64,000 nt of DNA from JABJAG01 sp038137215 (GTDB lineage Bacteria > Pseudomonadota > Alphaproteobacteria > UBA6615): the NCBI GenBank assembly GCA_038137215.1, contig JAYQBG010000003.1, positions 1 through 64,000 on the forward strand. The letters run 5' to 3'. Shown piece by piece: positions 16,734 through 25,500 of this stretch (position 1 is its first letter; every line of letters starts with the position of its first letter). The notes below the pieces were generated by a model that did not search any database, was not told where the DNA came from, and worked only from the letters and a program-made list of their open reading frames with translations. Made by a program: the position numbers and the translations under genes.

Positions 16734-17269
16734 GCAGACACCTTCAGATCGCCCACGTCATCGCGAACCAGTCCGGACTCGGCGGCGGCATCAGTGATCG
16801 TGGAATGCCAGTCCACACGACCTGCATCGGGTCCGCCAATGATCGTCAGCAAAGTCCCTTTGCCTTCACTGACATGTCGGAAGCCGCGATAAACGCCCTG
16901 CGGGATGCTGATGGAATCGAACGGATTGAGCGTGATCGACTTCTCGCCCTCTTCGGTATCCCAATACACCTCCCAGTCGCCGATCAGGGGCATGAAGACC
17001 TCTTCGGTTTCATGTGCATGCAGCGCCGCACCATTGCCCTGCTCGGCCTGGATCATGCCGAGATTGAACCCCTTGGCGGGCAGCGGAATATTCGGCGCCA
17101 GCTCGGGCTTGTCCGTGGCCTCGACAACTCCCATGCCGACAATGTTGATCTTGAAACGCCGGTGGCCGGGCAGACGACTGTCGATGAAGGCTTCTTCCGA
17201 ACCCGAGAGCTCGGAAAACCGCGCCACGAACTGTTCCATCTCGGCCACCGAAACATTGTTGATGTCCAT
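16730..17269 (-). CDS. cupin domain protein
   Basis: 179-residue single-cupin protein. The first cupin motif is seen in GNGAALHAHETEEVFMPLIG and the second in ISIPQGVYRGFRHVSEGKG, giving two His and one Glu in the first motif plus a later His as likely metal ligands. An N-terminal region of about 50 residues precedes the barrel. GGGAGAG stands before the ATG. It lies between the ketopantoate-reductase-like gene and the SDR gene. It may be a small dioxygenase, isomerase or sugar/acid-binding enzyme; no specific activity can be assigned. Confidence 0.85.
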   Translation of the reverse strand: MDINNVSVAEMEQFVARFSELSGSEEAFIDSRLPGHRRFKINIVGMGVVEATDKPELAPNIPLPAKGFNLGMIQAEQGNGAALHAHETEEVFMPLIGDWEVYWDTEEGEKSITLNPFDSISIPQGVYRGFRHVSEGKGTLLTIIGGPDAGRVDWHSTITDAAAESGLVRDDVGDLKVSA

Positions 17270-17308
17270 TTTCGTGCTCTCCCTAGTCAGATTGCTGAAT
17301 TCACACTG

Positions 17309-18241
17309 TCACGTTTTGAGCCGGCTTTCGTAGATAGCAAGTCCTGCGCGCGCCGCCAGCAAAATCGGCGTGTTCAGGCCCTGTGCCTGCGCCCGTTCCA
17401 CGAAGTCCCCGATCATATGCGCACCTTCGGTCGGATTGCCGGCCTGCACATCCCGGAGGATGGAGGCTGCAAACTTCGACCCCTTGGTCGAGAACATCTT
17501 CTCATAGGTTACGATTGTTTTCTCCGACACCGTATGTCCCAACGCTGCAGCCGTATCCCGACATTCTGCAAGCGCCGCCACAAGGAACTCATGACCCGTT
17601 GGTGTTTCGAGAATTTCGCCAACCGTGGCGCGCGAAATTGTGTTGGCAGAGGCCAAGGCGCACCACATGGCGAACTTGTCCCACATGGACTGCATGATGT
17701 CGTCTTGCAGATCGATGTCGAATTTCACGGAATCATTCAAGGCGGCGAAGGCCTCGACCCGTTCTGATCTGGTGCCATCAATTTCACCATAGGCGATCCG
17801 GTGGAAGTCACCGAAATGAATGATATGGCCGGTTTCTGCATCGACCCGGGCACCGACATAGGTCGTTCCGCCCAGTACTTTTTCTGCACCGAAACGAGCC
17901 TGAATAATATCGATCTGCTTAACACCGTTGAGCAAAGGTAGAATCGCGGTCGAATCACCCACAGCTGGCGCAATGGCATCCATGACCGAGTCGAGCTGAT
18001 AGGCCTTGCAGGTCAGAATGATCAGATCGAAGGGAGCGTCAATTTCATCGGTTGCGACGGTCTTCACCTTCACATGCGCATCATCGAAAAAGTCGCTGTG
18101 AATGGTGATGCCATTCGCTTCGACCTGTTCGCGGCGCGCCCCGCGCAGCAGGAAGGTTGTGTCAGCGCCACCCTCGGTCAGGCGCGCGCCAAAATACCCC
18201 CCGACACCACCCGCGCCGAGAACCAGAATGCGTCGGCTCAT
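17309..18241 (-). CDS. ketopantoate reductase family protein (PanE/ApbA-like)
   Basis: 310-residue NADP-dependent oxidoreductase. The N-terminal Rossmann motif is VLGAGGVGGYFGARL, and the C-terminal helical domain includes KFAMWCALASANTISRATVG, with Lys as the expected catalytic residue, and MFSTKGSKFAASILRDVQAG. The last region with GAHMIGDFVERAQ is typical of PanE. True PanE makes pantoate, but this copy sits inside a transport operon, 9 bases after an ABC ATPase and before cupin and SDR genes, so reduction or oxidation of another 2-oxo acid is as likely. No other pantothenate gene is near. Confidence 0.87.
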   Translation of the reverse strand: MSRRILVLGAGGVGGYFGARLTEGGADTTFLLRGARREQVEANGITIHSDFFDDAHVKVKTVATDEIDAPFDLIILTCKAYQLDSVMDAIAPAVGDSTAILPLLNGVKQIDIIQARFGAEKVLGGTTYVGARVDAETGHIIHFGDFHRIAYGEIDGTRSERVEAFAALNDSVKFDIDLQDDIMQSMWDKFAMWCALASANTISRATVGEILETPTGHEFLVAALAECRDTAAALGHTVSEKTIVTYEKMFSTKGSKFAASILRDVQAGNPTEGAHMIGDFVERAQAQGLNTPILLAARAGLAIYESRLKT

Positions 18242-18250
18242 CTTGTCGTC

Positions 18251-19369
18251 CTAGTCGGCGAGGCAGAGGCCGTGTTCGGGCAGGAAGCTGAGATAGACCG
18301 TCTGACCGGGGCTCAGATTCTCGAAGTGATCGATCTGGATGCCAATCTCGTGCGGTCCGACCTGCACCCGCCCTTCCAGGAAGCTGCCAAGATAGATCGT
18401 GTCGATCACCTGACCTTCCAGCAGATTGCCGTGATCGGTTCCCTCCGGCCGGCTGAGGTGCAGCTTCACGTCTTCGGGGCGCAGACTGATATTCAGCATG
18501 TCGCCGGAACCGGCGCCTTCTGCACCGACCGCGCGAATGTGCAGCGGCTCGGAGCCCTGTCCCATGGACACCTCAACGTCGCAGACATCCCCGTCGCGCG
18601 CTTTCAGCTTGCCTTCGAGGAGGCTGGTCACGCCGATGAAGTTGGCCACGAAGGAGTTCACCGGATTGGCGTAGATTTCCTGCGGGTCACCGACCTGCTG
18701 GATCACGGCCTTATCCATCACCACGACCCGGTCACTCATGACCAGCGCTTCGGACTGGTCATGGGTCACGAAGATCGAGGTGATCCCGACCTCTTTCTGG
18801 AGCCGGACGATCTCGTCGCGCATCTGCTCGCGCAGTTTGGCATCCAGGTTGGAGAGCGGCTCATCGAACAGGATGACTTCGGGCTGATACACGATCGCCC
18901 GCGCAAGCGCGACGCGCTGACGCTGACCGCCCGACAACTTGGTGGCAAAGCGATCCGCCAGATGATCGAGACCGACAAGCTCGAGCGCTTCCATGGTCTT
19001 GCGCTTGATCTCGTCGCTCGACGCCCGGCGCACGCGCAGTCCATAGGCGCAGTTGTCGAACACCGTCATATGCGGCCAGACCGCATAGCTCTGGAACACC
19101 ATCCCGATATTACGATTCTCGGGATACAGGAAGACGTCCTTCTCGGGCGAGACAACGGTGTTGCTGCCGATCCGGATCTCACCGGCCTCCGGCCGTTCCA
19201 GCCCGGCCACACAACGCAAGGTCGTGGTCTTGCCGCAGCCCGACGGGCCAAGAAGGGTCACGAACTCGCCCTGGGCGATGTTGATATTGAAGTCATCGAC
19301 CGCCTTTTCGGGGCCGTAGCTCTTGTGAAGATGGTCGATCGCGACCATCACATCGTTGTTCATAGTCAT
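18251..19369 (-). CDS. ABC transporter ATPase (second of a tandem pair)
   Basis: 372-residue ATPase of the iron/spermidine/thiamine/AEP class with a C-terminal TOBE domain (residues about 285-365). Walker A GPSGCGKTTT, Q-loop MVFQSYAVWPHMTVF, signature LSGGQRQR, Walker B VILFDEPLSNLD and H-loop VTHDQSEAL are all intact. It overlaps the start region of its partner gene by four bases (ATGA) and is clearly related to it. The permease has two half-sites, so the two ATPases may form a heterodimer. It ends with TAG, 9 bases before the PanE-like gene. Confidence 0.92.
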   Translation of the reverse strand: MTMNNDVMVAIDHLHKSYGPEKAVDDFNINIAQGEFVTLLGPSGCGKTTTLRCVAGLERPEAGEIRIGSNTVVSPEKDVFLYPENRNIGMVFQSYAVWPHMTVFDNCAYGLRVRRASSDEIKRKTMEALELVGLDHLADRFATKLSGGQRQRVALARAIVYQPEVILFDEPLSNLDAKLREQMRDEIVRLQKEVGITSIFVTHDQSEALVMSDRVVVMDKAVIQQVGDPQEIYANPVNSFVANFIGVTSLLEGKLKARDGDVCDVEVSMGQGSEPLHIRAVGAEGAGSGDMLNISLRPEDVKLHLSRPEGTDHGNLLEGQVIDTIYLGSFLEGRVQVGPHEIGIQIDHFENLSPGQTVYLSFLPEHGLCLAD

Positions 19370-20481
19370 GGCTGCACCGCCAGAGTGTGCTCGGGATCAA
19401 ACTTGAGAAAGACCTTTTCGCCGGCCTTCAGACGCGCGCGCGGATGGGAAATGACCTTCCACTCGAAGTCACCCCACTTCACACGGCAATCGACATGATT
19501 GCCCAGGAAAATCGCGTACGTGACTTCGCCTTCAATATCGGTGCTGCTATCACCTTCACGCTCGGCGTGAACGTTCTCCGGCCGCACCGAGAGGACGGCA
19601 TCGTCACCAGCCCCGATACCGGGACCGATCTGACACGGAACCGCGATTTTCTGACCGTCCCGGGTCACTTCAACGACACCCTGTCCGCCGCCATTCGCCT
19701 CGGCCACCTTGGCCTTCAGCAGGTTCGCGACACCAATGAAGTTACTGACATATTCGTTGACGGGCCGGGAATAGATTTCCAGCGGGCCGCCGCGTTGTTC
19801 GATCTTGCCCTTGCTCATGACGATGATTTCGTCGCTCATCACCAGCGCTTCGGATTGATCATGGGTCACATAGATCGATGTGATACCCACTTCGTTCTGA
19901 ATACGCTTGAGCTCAACACGCATCTGCTCGCGCAGCTTGAGATCGAGGTTGGAGAGCGGCTCATCGAACAACAGCAGTCGGGGCTGGGCCACGATGGCAC
20001 GCGCCAGGGAGGCGCGCTGCTGCTGACCACCCGACAGGTTGGTCGCCAGCTTGTCAGCTTCGGCGGTCAAACCCACCAACTTGAGAACGCTGGCCACACG
20101 GTCGTCGATCTCTGAACGGTCCACCTTCCGGATTTCCAGCGGGTAGGCCACGTTCTGCGCCACGGTCATGTGCGGCCAGATCGCGTAGCTCTGGAACACC
20201 ATGCCGATATCGCGCTGCTCGGGCGGCAGGAACAGCCCCTCGGCCGGTGAAGTGTACACCACATCACCGACACGGATACGCCCGGCATCGATGCTGTGAA
20301 GGCCGGCAATGCTCATCAGCGTCGTGGTCTTGCCACAGCCCGACGGCCCGAGAAGCGTGAGAAACGCCCCCTTGGGAATGGAAAACGAAATGTCGTCCAC
20401 GGCCCGGTCATTGCCGAAATACTTCACAAGGTTCTGGACCTCGAGATAGGCGCCGGAATCGGTTTCGATATGATTTGTCAT
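19366..20481 (-). CDS. ABC transporter ATPase (first of a tandem pair)
   Basis: 371-residue ATPase with the same plan as its downstream neighbour: Walker A GPSGCGKTTT, Q-loop MVFQSYAIWPHMTVA, signature LSGGQQQR, Walker B LLLFDEPLSNLD, H-loop VTHDQSEALVMS, and a TOBE-type C-terminal domain from about residue 285. All catalytic elements look functional. It begins 14 bases after the fused permease gene. The pair probably arose by duplication but has diverged clearly (for example LHSIDAGRIRVGD against LERPEAGEIRIGS), so it is an old, maintained arrangement. Confidence 0.92.
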   Translation of the reverse strand: MTNHIETDSGAYLEVQNLVKYFGNDRAVDDISFSIPKGAFLTLLGPSGCGKTTTLMSIAGLHSIDAGRIRVGDVVYTSPAEGLFLPPEQRDIGMVFQSYAIWPHMTVAQNVAYPLEIRKVDRSEIDDRVASVLKLVGLTAEADKLATNLSGGQQQRASLARAIVAQPRLLLFDEPLSNLDLKLREQMRVELKRIQNEVGITSIYVTHDQSEALVMSDEIIVMSKGKIEQRGGPLEIYSRPVNEYVSNFIGVANLLKAKVAEANGGGQGVVEVTRDGQKIAVPCQIGPGIGAGDDAVLSVRPENVHAEREGDSSTDIEGEVTYAIFLGNHVDCRVKWGDFEWKVISHPRARLKAGEKVFLKFDPEHTLAVQP

Positions 20482-20495
20482 TTCAACGCCCCCCT

Positions 20496-22250
20496 TTAAG
20501 CCGTCAGCGCTTCGCGACCGGCCAGACGCCGGAAGGCGTAGATCGCGATCAGCAGCATGACCGTCTGAGCCATGGACAGCGCAGCTGTCAGCGGCTCGTT
20601 CTCAAAGTTCGTCAGATAGTACACACCCACCGAGAGGGTCTCGGTTCCGGTCGTGAACAGGATGATCGAGATCGAGAGTTCACGCAGGAAGATGATGAAC
20701 AGCAAGATCCATCCGGCAAACAGACCCGGCTTCAGCAGCGGAATGGTGATCCGCCGCAGGGTGGTGAACCATGACGCCCCGGCCATCCGCGAGCTCTGGT
20801 CGAGCTCTTCGGAAATCGCCAGCATGATCGACGAAATATTACGCTGACCATAGGGGAAGAACCGAGTGATATAGGCCAGCATCAGGATCCAGAGCGTCGC
20901 GTAGATCGGAGTTTGGATATAGGTGATCAGAACCCCCATCGCGAGCACGATGCCCGGGAAGCCGATCGGCACCATGGACAGGAAGTCCAGCATCCGGACA
21001 CCGAAGCCCTTGGTCCGGTGGATCATGTAACTGATCACCAGCGCCAGAGCCATGGCGATAGACGCACCGCCAAAGGACAGATACAGGCTGTTGATGATGC
21101 CGTTGGTTGCCGCCGAAATCGCTTCCGGACGCCACCAGAACAGGGTCTTCACATAGTTGACGGTCGTGATGTCCGCCAGAACGATCTTACCGGTCCAGAC
21201 CGGATGCAGGCTGACGATGATCAGGCAAACGATCGGAAGCACAACGGCGACCATGATGAAGAAGATGTTGTAACCGAAGGCCAGCCACTTCCACGGGCCC
21301 AGATCCAGCACGTTCGGCCGGAATCCCTTGCCGGTCACGGTGGTGAAGGATCGCGGTGCGATGTATCGCTGTTGCACCCAGATCAGGAACACAGTGATGA
21401 TACCCAGCGCCATGCTCATGGCTGCGCCGAGATAATAGTTGGCATCGTCGCCCACAGCCTTGGAAAAAATCTGTGTGGTCAGCGTTTCCCAGCCATAGGG
21501 CGCTGAAAGCTTGAACGGCACGCCGAACTCACCGGCGCTCGTCACAAACACGATGATTGCACCGGACAGGATACCCGGCATCACCAGCGGAAGCGTGACC
21601 GTCATGGTGGTGCGGAAGAGGCCCGCACCGGTTGTGCGCGCGCTGTCTTCCAGCGAGGGGTCCATACGGCGCAACGAGCCGACGACGAAGAGATAGACGA
21701 GCGGGGCAAAGAAAATTCCCGTGACCCAGATCACGCCCCAGATATTGTCGATGTTGATGATGGCACCTTCGATCCCGAAGAGATCGCGCGCAAGGTTATT
21801 CAGCAATCCGGTCTGCGGCTCACCCAGATTGTGCCAGGCGATCGCGCCGACAAACGGGCTGAGGAAAAACGGGATCAGGTTGTACGGCTCAAGATAGTCG
21901 CGCCCGGGGCAGTTCGTGCGCGCATTGATCCATGCGAGCGACACACCCAAAAACGTCGCCAGAACCGTGGATCCGCTGGAAATGATAATCGTATTGACAA
22001 AAGCCTTCGGAATGATCCGATCCGTGAACATCGTCACATAGTTGCCAAAGCCCCAGGTGGTGTCCCAACCGAGCGGGTCGAGCACCTTGAAGCTGCTGAC
22101 AAACAGCACCACCAGCGGCACGATCACGGCGCCAGCGACAATCAGCGCCACAATAAGGGTGATGAGGTTTTCCTGTGTGACCATCGAGCGCAGACGGTTG
22201 TTCAACCGCGAGCGTTCGACAGCATTGGATGCGTAGGTTTCCGTGGTCAT
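20496..22250 (-). CDS. fused ABC permease (two permease domains)
   Basis: 584-residue inner-membrane protein made of two binding-protein-dependent permease domains in tandem, about 12 membrane segments, like FbpB/AfuB/ThiP. Each half has an EAA-type loop for ATPase docking: TGAGLFRTTMTVTLPLVMPG in the first and AGASWFTTLRRITIPLLKPG in the second. The N-terminus is cytoplasmic and basic, followed by LIVALIVAGAVIVPLVVLFV. It pairs with the upstream binding protein and the two downstream ATPases. The class covers ferric iron, thiamine, phosphonates and organic acids, so the substrate cannot be called from the permease. Confidence 0.92.
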   Translation of the reverse strand: MTTETYASNAVERSRLNNRLRSMVTQENLITLIVALIVAGAVIVPLVVLFVSSFKVLDPLGWDTTWGFGNYVTMFTDRIIPKAFVNTIIISSGSTVLATFLGVSLAWINARTNCPGRDYLEPYNLIPFFLSPFVGAIAWHNLGEPQTGLLNNLARDLFGIEGAIINIDNIWGVIWVTGIFFAPLVYLFVVGSLRRMDPSLEDSARTTGAGLFRTTMTVTLPLVMPGILSGAIIVFVTSAGEFGVPFKLSAPYGWETLTTQIFSKAVGDDANYYLGAAMSMALGIITVFLIWVQQRYIAPRSFTTVTGKGFRPNVLDLGPWKWLAFGYNIFFIMVAVVLPIVCLIIVSLHPVWTGKIVLADITTVNYVKTLFWWRPEAISAATNGIINSLYLSFGGASIAMALALVISYMIHRTKGFGVRMLDFLSMVPIGFPGIVLAMGVLITYIQTPIYATLWILMLAYITRFFPYGQRNISSIMLAISEELDQSSRMAGASWFTTLRRITIPLLKPGLFAGWILLFIIFLRELSISIILFTTGTETLSVGVYYLTNFENEPLTAALSMAQTVMLLIAIYAFRRLAGREALTA

Positions 22251-22381
22251 TGCGTTTCCGCCCGATCAGGAAGTGGAAGGGACATGTTGGCCGGACGCAA
22301 ATCGCCCGTCGATTGCCGAAGAACAGCATATGAAGGCTAGCCCATGGGACCGGGCCTGAATTTGTTCAAATGTGCAGAAAT

Positions 22382-22409
22382 GCGGGGCGTTACACACGTA
22401 ACGCCCCGC
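22382..22409 (-). terminator. hairpin after the binding-protein gene
   Basis: Perfect 12-base-pair stem GCGGGGCGTTAC/GTAACGCCCCGC with a four-base loop, 20 bases after the stop of the minus-strand binding-protein gene. The tract that follows on the minus strand (ATTTCTGC) is only weakly T-rich, so it is more likely an mRNA-stabilising or partial termination hairpin that lowers expression of the permease and ATPase genes. Confidence 0.75.
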
Positions 22410-22428
22410 TTTCGGTAGAGCCTGCGGC

Positions 22429-23544
22429 CTACCGGAAATTTTCCTGCCACAGCTCACGCTGCGACGTGTAATAGGCAACGGCGCCAACCCAGTCATCCAT
22501 GCCGATCAGCTTGTGCTCGGAAAGATTCATGAGATAGGGCGCAGCAGCTGCCGGTGCTTCGTAACCTTCACGGAAGCTGTACACGGCCTCGCCTTCAACG
22601 AAGATGTCAGAGCCTTCTTTGCTGAGCAGGAACTCGATCAGCAGCTTCGCGGCGTTCGGGTTCGGCGCGCCTTTCAGCACGGCGACCTGGTTGCCGAGCA
22701 TCGCCTGGCCTTCCTTGTAGGAGCCCATCTTGATCTTGTCGGCAAGACCCGGATCCTTGATTACGTTCTGATAAACACGGCCCGACAGGTTCCACATGTC
22801 GAACGGACGCTGACACGAAATCAGCATCTGCATCTTCGGCTCTGTGCGGAACTCGACGATCGGGTCGGTCTTGGCAAGAGCCGGCCAGAACTCTTCGAAG
22901 TTCACGGCGCCGGCCTGCGACAGCGCAATCACCGTGTTGGTGTAGGTGAAGGACTTGGTGATATCCGAGGAAATCGTCTTGCCCTTCAGGGAGGCCTCAA
23001 CCGCATCCTCGTAGGAATCGACGCTGAAGTTCTCCATGCCGGGGCAGGATGCGTTCCAGACCGGCTGGAAGGTGTAAGCCAGCGGCGTCACCACATAGGG
23101 ATACTTCGAGTACTGACCGGCGGACTCGACCAGCTTGGTGCTGTCTTTCCAGTTGCCGGAGTCGAGTTCGGCGAAGGCGCCGCGCTCGGCAGCCTGGTCG
23201 AAGAAGGCCGGCGAGTGGACGAGGATCAGGTCAACGGTGAACTTGTTGGCCTGAATTTCCTGGCGGACCTGCGCAACCGTGGCACCAGTCCCCTTGCGGA
23301 GGCTGTTAAACTGGAAGTCGTCGCCGAGGCCATAGCGCTTCTTGAAGGCTTCGCCCATGCGCTGTGCCGTACGATCACTGAAGATCGGATGGATGATGGT
23401 GACTTCGCCTTCGGCCTTGGCACCCGCAATGAGCGACTGCTCCTGAGCAGTCAGATGGCCGCCGGCAATTGCCGAAGAACCGAACGAGAAAATGGCGAGG
23501 GCCGAAACGGCACCGGCCAGCGTGGCTTTGATATGGGAATGCAT
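22429..23544 (-). CDS. ABC transporter periplasmic binding protein
   Basis: 371-residue solute-binding protein of the iron/AEP-type fold (SBP_bac_6/8 like). A signal peptide is clear (KATLAGAVSALAIFSFGSSAIA, cleaved near residue 27). The mature start, EQSLIAGAKAEGEVTIIHPI, and KLLIEFLLSKEGSDIF near the C-terminus are family hallmarks. The paired tyrosines used by ferric-binding FbpA are not obvious. Two cysteines (ASCPG, ISCQRP) could form a disulfide. GGGAGAGG precedes the ATG. It heads the seven-gene operon, so it probably binds an organic solute that the SDR, cupin and PanE-like enzymes then convert. Confidence 0.92.
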   Translation of the reverse strand: MHSHIKATLAGAVSALAIFSFGSSAIAGGHLTAQEQSLIAGAKAEGEVTIIHPIFSDRTAQRMGEAFKKRYGLGDDFQFNSLRKGTGATVAQVRQEIQANKFTVDLILVHSPAFFDQAAERGAFAELDSGNWKDSTKLVESAGQYSKYPYVVTPLAYTFQPVWNASCPGMENFSVDSYEDAVEASLKGKTISSDITKSFTYTNTVIALSQAGAVNFEEFWPALAKTDPIVEFRTEPKMQMLISCQRPFDMWNLSGRVYQNVIKDPGLADKIKMGSYKEGQAMLGNQVAVLKGAPNPNAAKLLIEFLLSKEGSDIFVEGEAVYSFREGYEAPAAAAPYLMNLSEHKLIGMDDWVGAVAYYTSQRELWQENFR

Positions 23545-23628
23545 TTGCTTCCTCTCCCTGATTTCACGAAAACGCGATTTTTTTCTTTTTTCTGTAATGG
23601 ATTTGGCGACGCGAGGAAAGAGTTATTC

Positions 23629-23638
23629 TGTCCGGACA
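23629..23638. promoter_or_regulatory. possible operator upstream of the ABC operon
   Basis: Perfect 10-base palindrome TGTCCGGACA about 85 bases before the binding-protein start, between it and the GH18-like gene. Its GT...AC form resembles GntR-family operators, but a site this short can occur by chance. Confidence 0.3.
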
Positions 23639-23640
23639 AA

Positions 23641-24678
23641 TCACTTTGTATCCACACCACCTCCGCAGGCCGCTTCCAGAACAAATGGCGCCAGTTGTGT
23701 GTTCCAGTATCTGTGATCGGATGTGAGGGTGGAAAATTGCCAGCCGGTCAAACCGCCGAAGCTCTTGCTGAAGCGTGACCGCAGCGGACAGACAACTTCA
23801 GAGACCACTTCCCCGGGGGCGAGATGTCCGTTGGCGGCATCGTCACGATAGACCGGCAAACCGACAAGCGTGCGCTGCGGCGGCCATCGGAGGTCACCCA
23901 GCCCGGAGGTGGTTCCGGTAAAGGACCAGGCCACCGGATGCGCTTCGGCACCCACGATGCGTGCCCCGACCGGCGCATCGAAATCCGGGTTGTTATAATG
24001 CTGGACCGTAATCAAGTCGATCATCCGCCCGGATTCTCGCAGGACTTCCAGATAGGGTCCGCCATGCCAGCCGGGCTCCAGATAAGGTGCCTGCGGCACA
24101 TGGGTCAGGAGTGCACCAGCCGGAAGATGCGTCCGCAATGCCCGCGTGAAGTCGATCAGGAAGCGCACGCCGTCGAACATACCTGCGGGACGGTCAGCCT
24201 CAAGCGCGGCACTGACCCCGAAGTCGATATCGACCCCGTCCAGACCATGGCGGACCACAAAGGCCGAGACCTGCGCAGCGAGGGAGTCGATTCGGCCCAG
24301 CGCACTTGTATAGGCATCGCCCGACATATCGCCGCCGCCGAAGGAAATCAGCACCTGCTTTCCCTCGGCCTGGAGTTGCGGGACGACCTGCAATGCCGGT
24401 CCGAGCTTTTCGGGCACCACGAGCGCAACCGGCGCGTCCGCATTTGCATCCGCCGCCAGTGTGATGAAGGACAGGATCACATGAGTATAAGGCGTTCCCA
24501 GCAGTCGGGTCGCGGGGCTGGCATCGGAGTTGTAGTAAATGACATAGCGCGGCGTGTTCGGTTGCGCCTACCGGGCGCTCACACCTGACACCAGCACAAG
24601 AACCAGCAAACCGGCCAACCCGCAGCGTACCGAACCGACCAGGAACAAGGGCACGTTGCTATACAACCGACTGATCAA
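23641..24678 (-). pseudogene. GH18-like secreted protein, interrupted by in-frame TAG
   Basis: A chitinase-like (glycoside hydrolase 18) reading frame split by a TAG at 24568-24570. Upstream of it, the TTG at 24676 with GGGAG seven bases before starts 36 codons of a good signal peptide (FLVGSVRCGLAGLLVLVLV, then SGVSAR). In the same frame after the TAG comes AQPNTPRYVIYYNSDAS, the first strand of a GH18 barrel, leading to GTPYTHVILSFITLAADAN and the rest of the domain. The largest uninterrupted piece (23641-24480) lacks the signal peptide and first strand. The catalytic motif DxxDxDxE reads DGVDIDFG, so the acid/base Glu is absent. It is either a decayed gene, a base error over a non-catalytic lectin-like protein, or a readthrough case. 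Confidence 0.72.
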
Positions 24679-24749
24679 GATGCCGCTCCCTGAAGTGCCG
24701 GGCCGCCACCCGGCCCGCACGGGCGCAGTCTGTGTCCAATTCCGAAAAA

Positions 24750-24824
24750 TGGTGGGCGCGGTAGGGATTGAACCTACGACCCCTTCGATGTCACCGAAGT
24801 GCTCTCCCGCTGAGCTACGCGCCC
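24750..24824 (-). tRNA. tRNA-Val (GAC)
   Basis: Full cloverleaf on the minus strand. The acceptor stem GGGCGCG pairs with CGCGCCC, the discriminator is A, and CCA is encoded. The D arm reads AGCTCAGCGGGAGAGC. The anticodon stem CTTCG/CGAAG holds loop GTGACAT with anticodon GAC, so it reads valine codons. The T arm has GGTTCAATCC. It lies between cpdR and the broken GH18-like gene. Confidence 0.96.
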
Positions 24825-24957
24825 CACCTGAAACGGGTCTTTCTGCCATGGCGAGCCACAGCAGGGCCGGGTGATACACGTCACCTTCGCGGATGGCAAG
24901 ACCTCCCGCGAGCCGCCTTGAAACCGGCGGCACCGAGGCCATACACGATGTACAGGA

Positions 24958-25323
24958 TCAGGCCACGTCGCGCGCCAGAATTGCATCGACGTGATCGACG
25001 AGATCGCGGAGATGAAACGGTTTAGACAACAACTTCGTATCCCCCATCTCCTCGCGCGCACTCATCGCGACAGCCGCAAAGCCGGTGATAAAGAGGACCT
25101 TTAGATCGGCATTGACCTTGTTCGCCTGTCTGGAAACCTCGATGCCATCGATGCCGGGCATCACAATATCGGCAATCAGAAGGTCGTAGGCGCGTTCGTT
25201 GACGGCATTCAGAGCCGACAGCCCGTCCGGCACGGCCGTCACTTCATGGCCGCTGCGTTCGAGCGCGCGCTTGAGAAACTCGCGCATGGACTGGTCGTCT
25301 TCGGCAAGCAGTACTCGCGCCAT
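24958..25323 (-). CDS. cpdR: single-domain response regulator CpdR
   Basis: 121-residue stand-alone receiver protein. The acidic pocket is E8-D9-D10, the phospho-acceptor is Asp52 (ADIVMPGIDG), the switch Thr is in LFITGFAA, and the conserved Lys is in LLSKPF. In Caulobacter and relatives CpdR, when unphosphorylated, primes ClpXP for proteolysis of cell-cycle factors and helps place ClpX at the pole; CckA-ChpT phosphorylation turns it off. The start MARVLLAEDDQSMREFLKRA and the length agree with CpdR. It is divergent from the N-formylglutamate amidohydrolase gene and upstream of tRNA-Val. A generic CheY-like regulator is the alternative. Confidence 0.85.
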   Translation of the reverse strand: MARVLLAEDDQSMREFLKRALERSGHEVTAVPDGLSALNAVNERAYDLLIADIVMPGIDGIEVSRQANKVNADLKVLFITGFAAVAMSAREEMGDTKLLSKPFHLRDLVDHVDAILARDVA

Positions 25324-25500
25324 GGTTTCCGAACCCTGATTCCTGTATCACAAACAATTGGTCCGGCAACCAACAGTGTCGCCAGAGATAGCGAAATTCT
25401 AATCCGCACCTCTTTCCAAAGAATGAATATTCTGCCCGGGATCATGGCAAGAACTGTCAAGGGTGACAGGGTGTACGGTTTTCGCTACATCAAACTGGTT

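Noticed and set aside
17309..18241. Calling the ketopantoate-reductase-like gene panE
   Set aside because: It lies in a transport and catabolism operon with no pantothenate genes nearby, and the family holds many other 2-oxo-acid reductases.
23641..24678. UAG recoding (for example pyrrolysine) as explanation for the amber codons
   Set aside because: TAG ends clearly real genes such as glcF (614), the ABC ATPase (18251) and the cyclase gene, prfA is normal, and neither interrupted protein is a methylamine methyltransferase.
24750..24824. tRNA-Val as an integration site for an island
   Set aside because: No integrase next to it and no repeat of the tRNA 3' end was noticed in the window.
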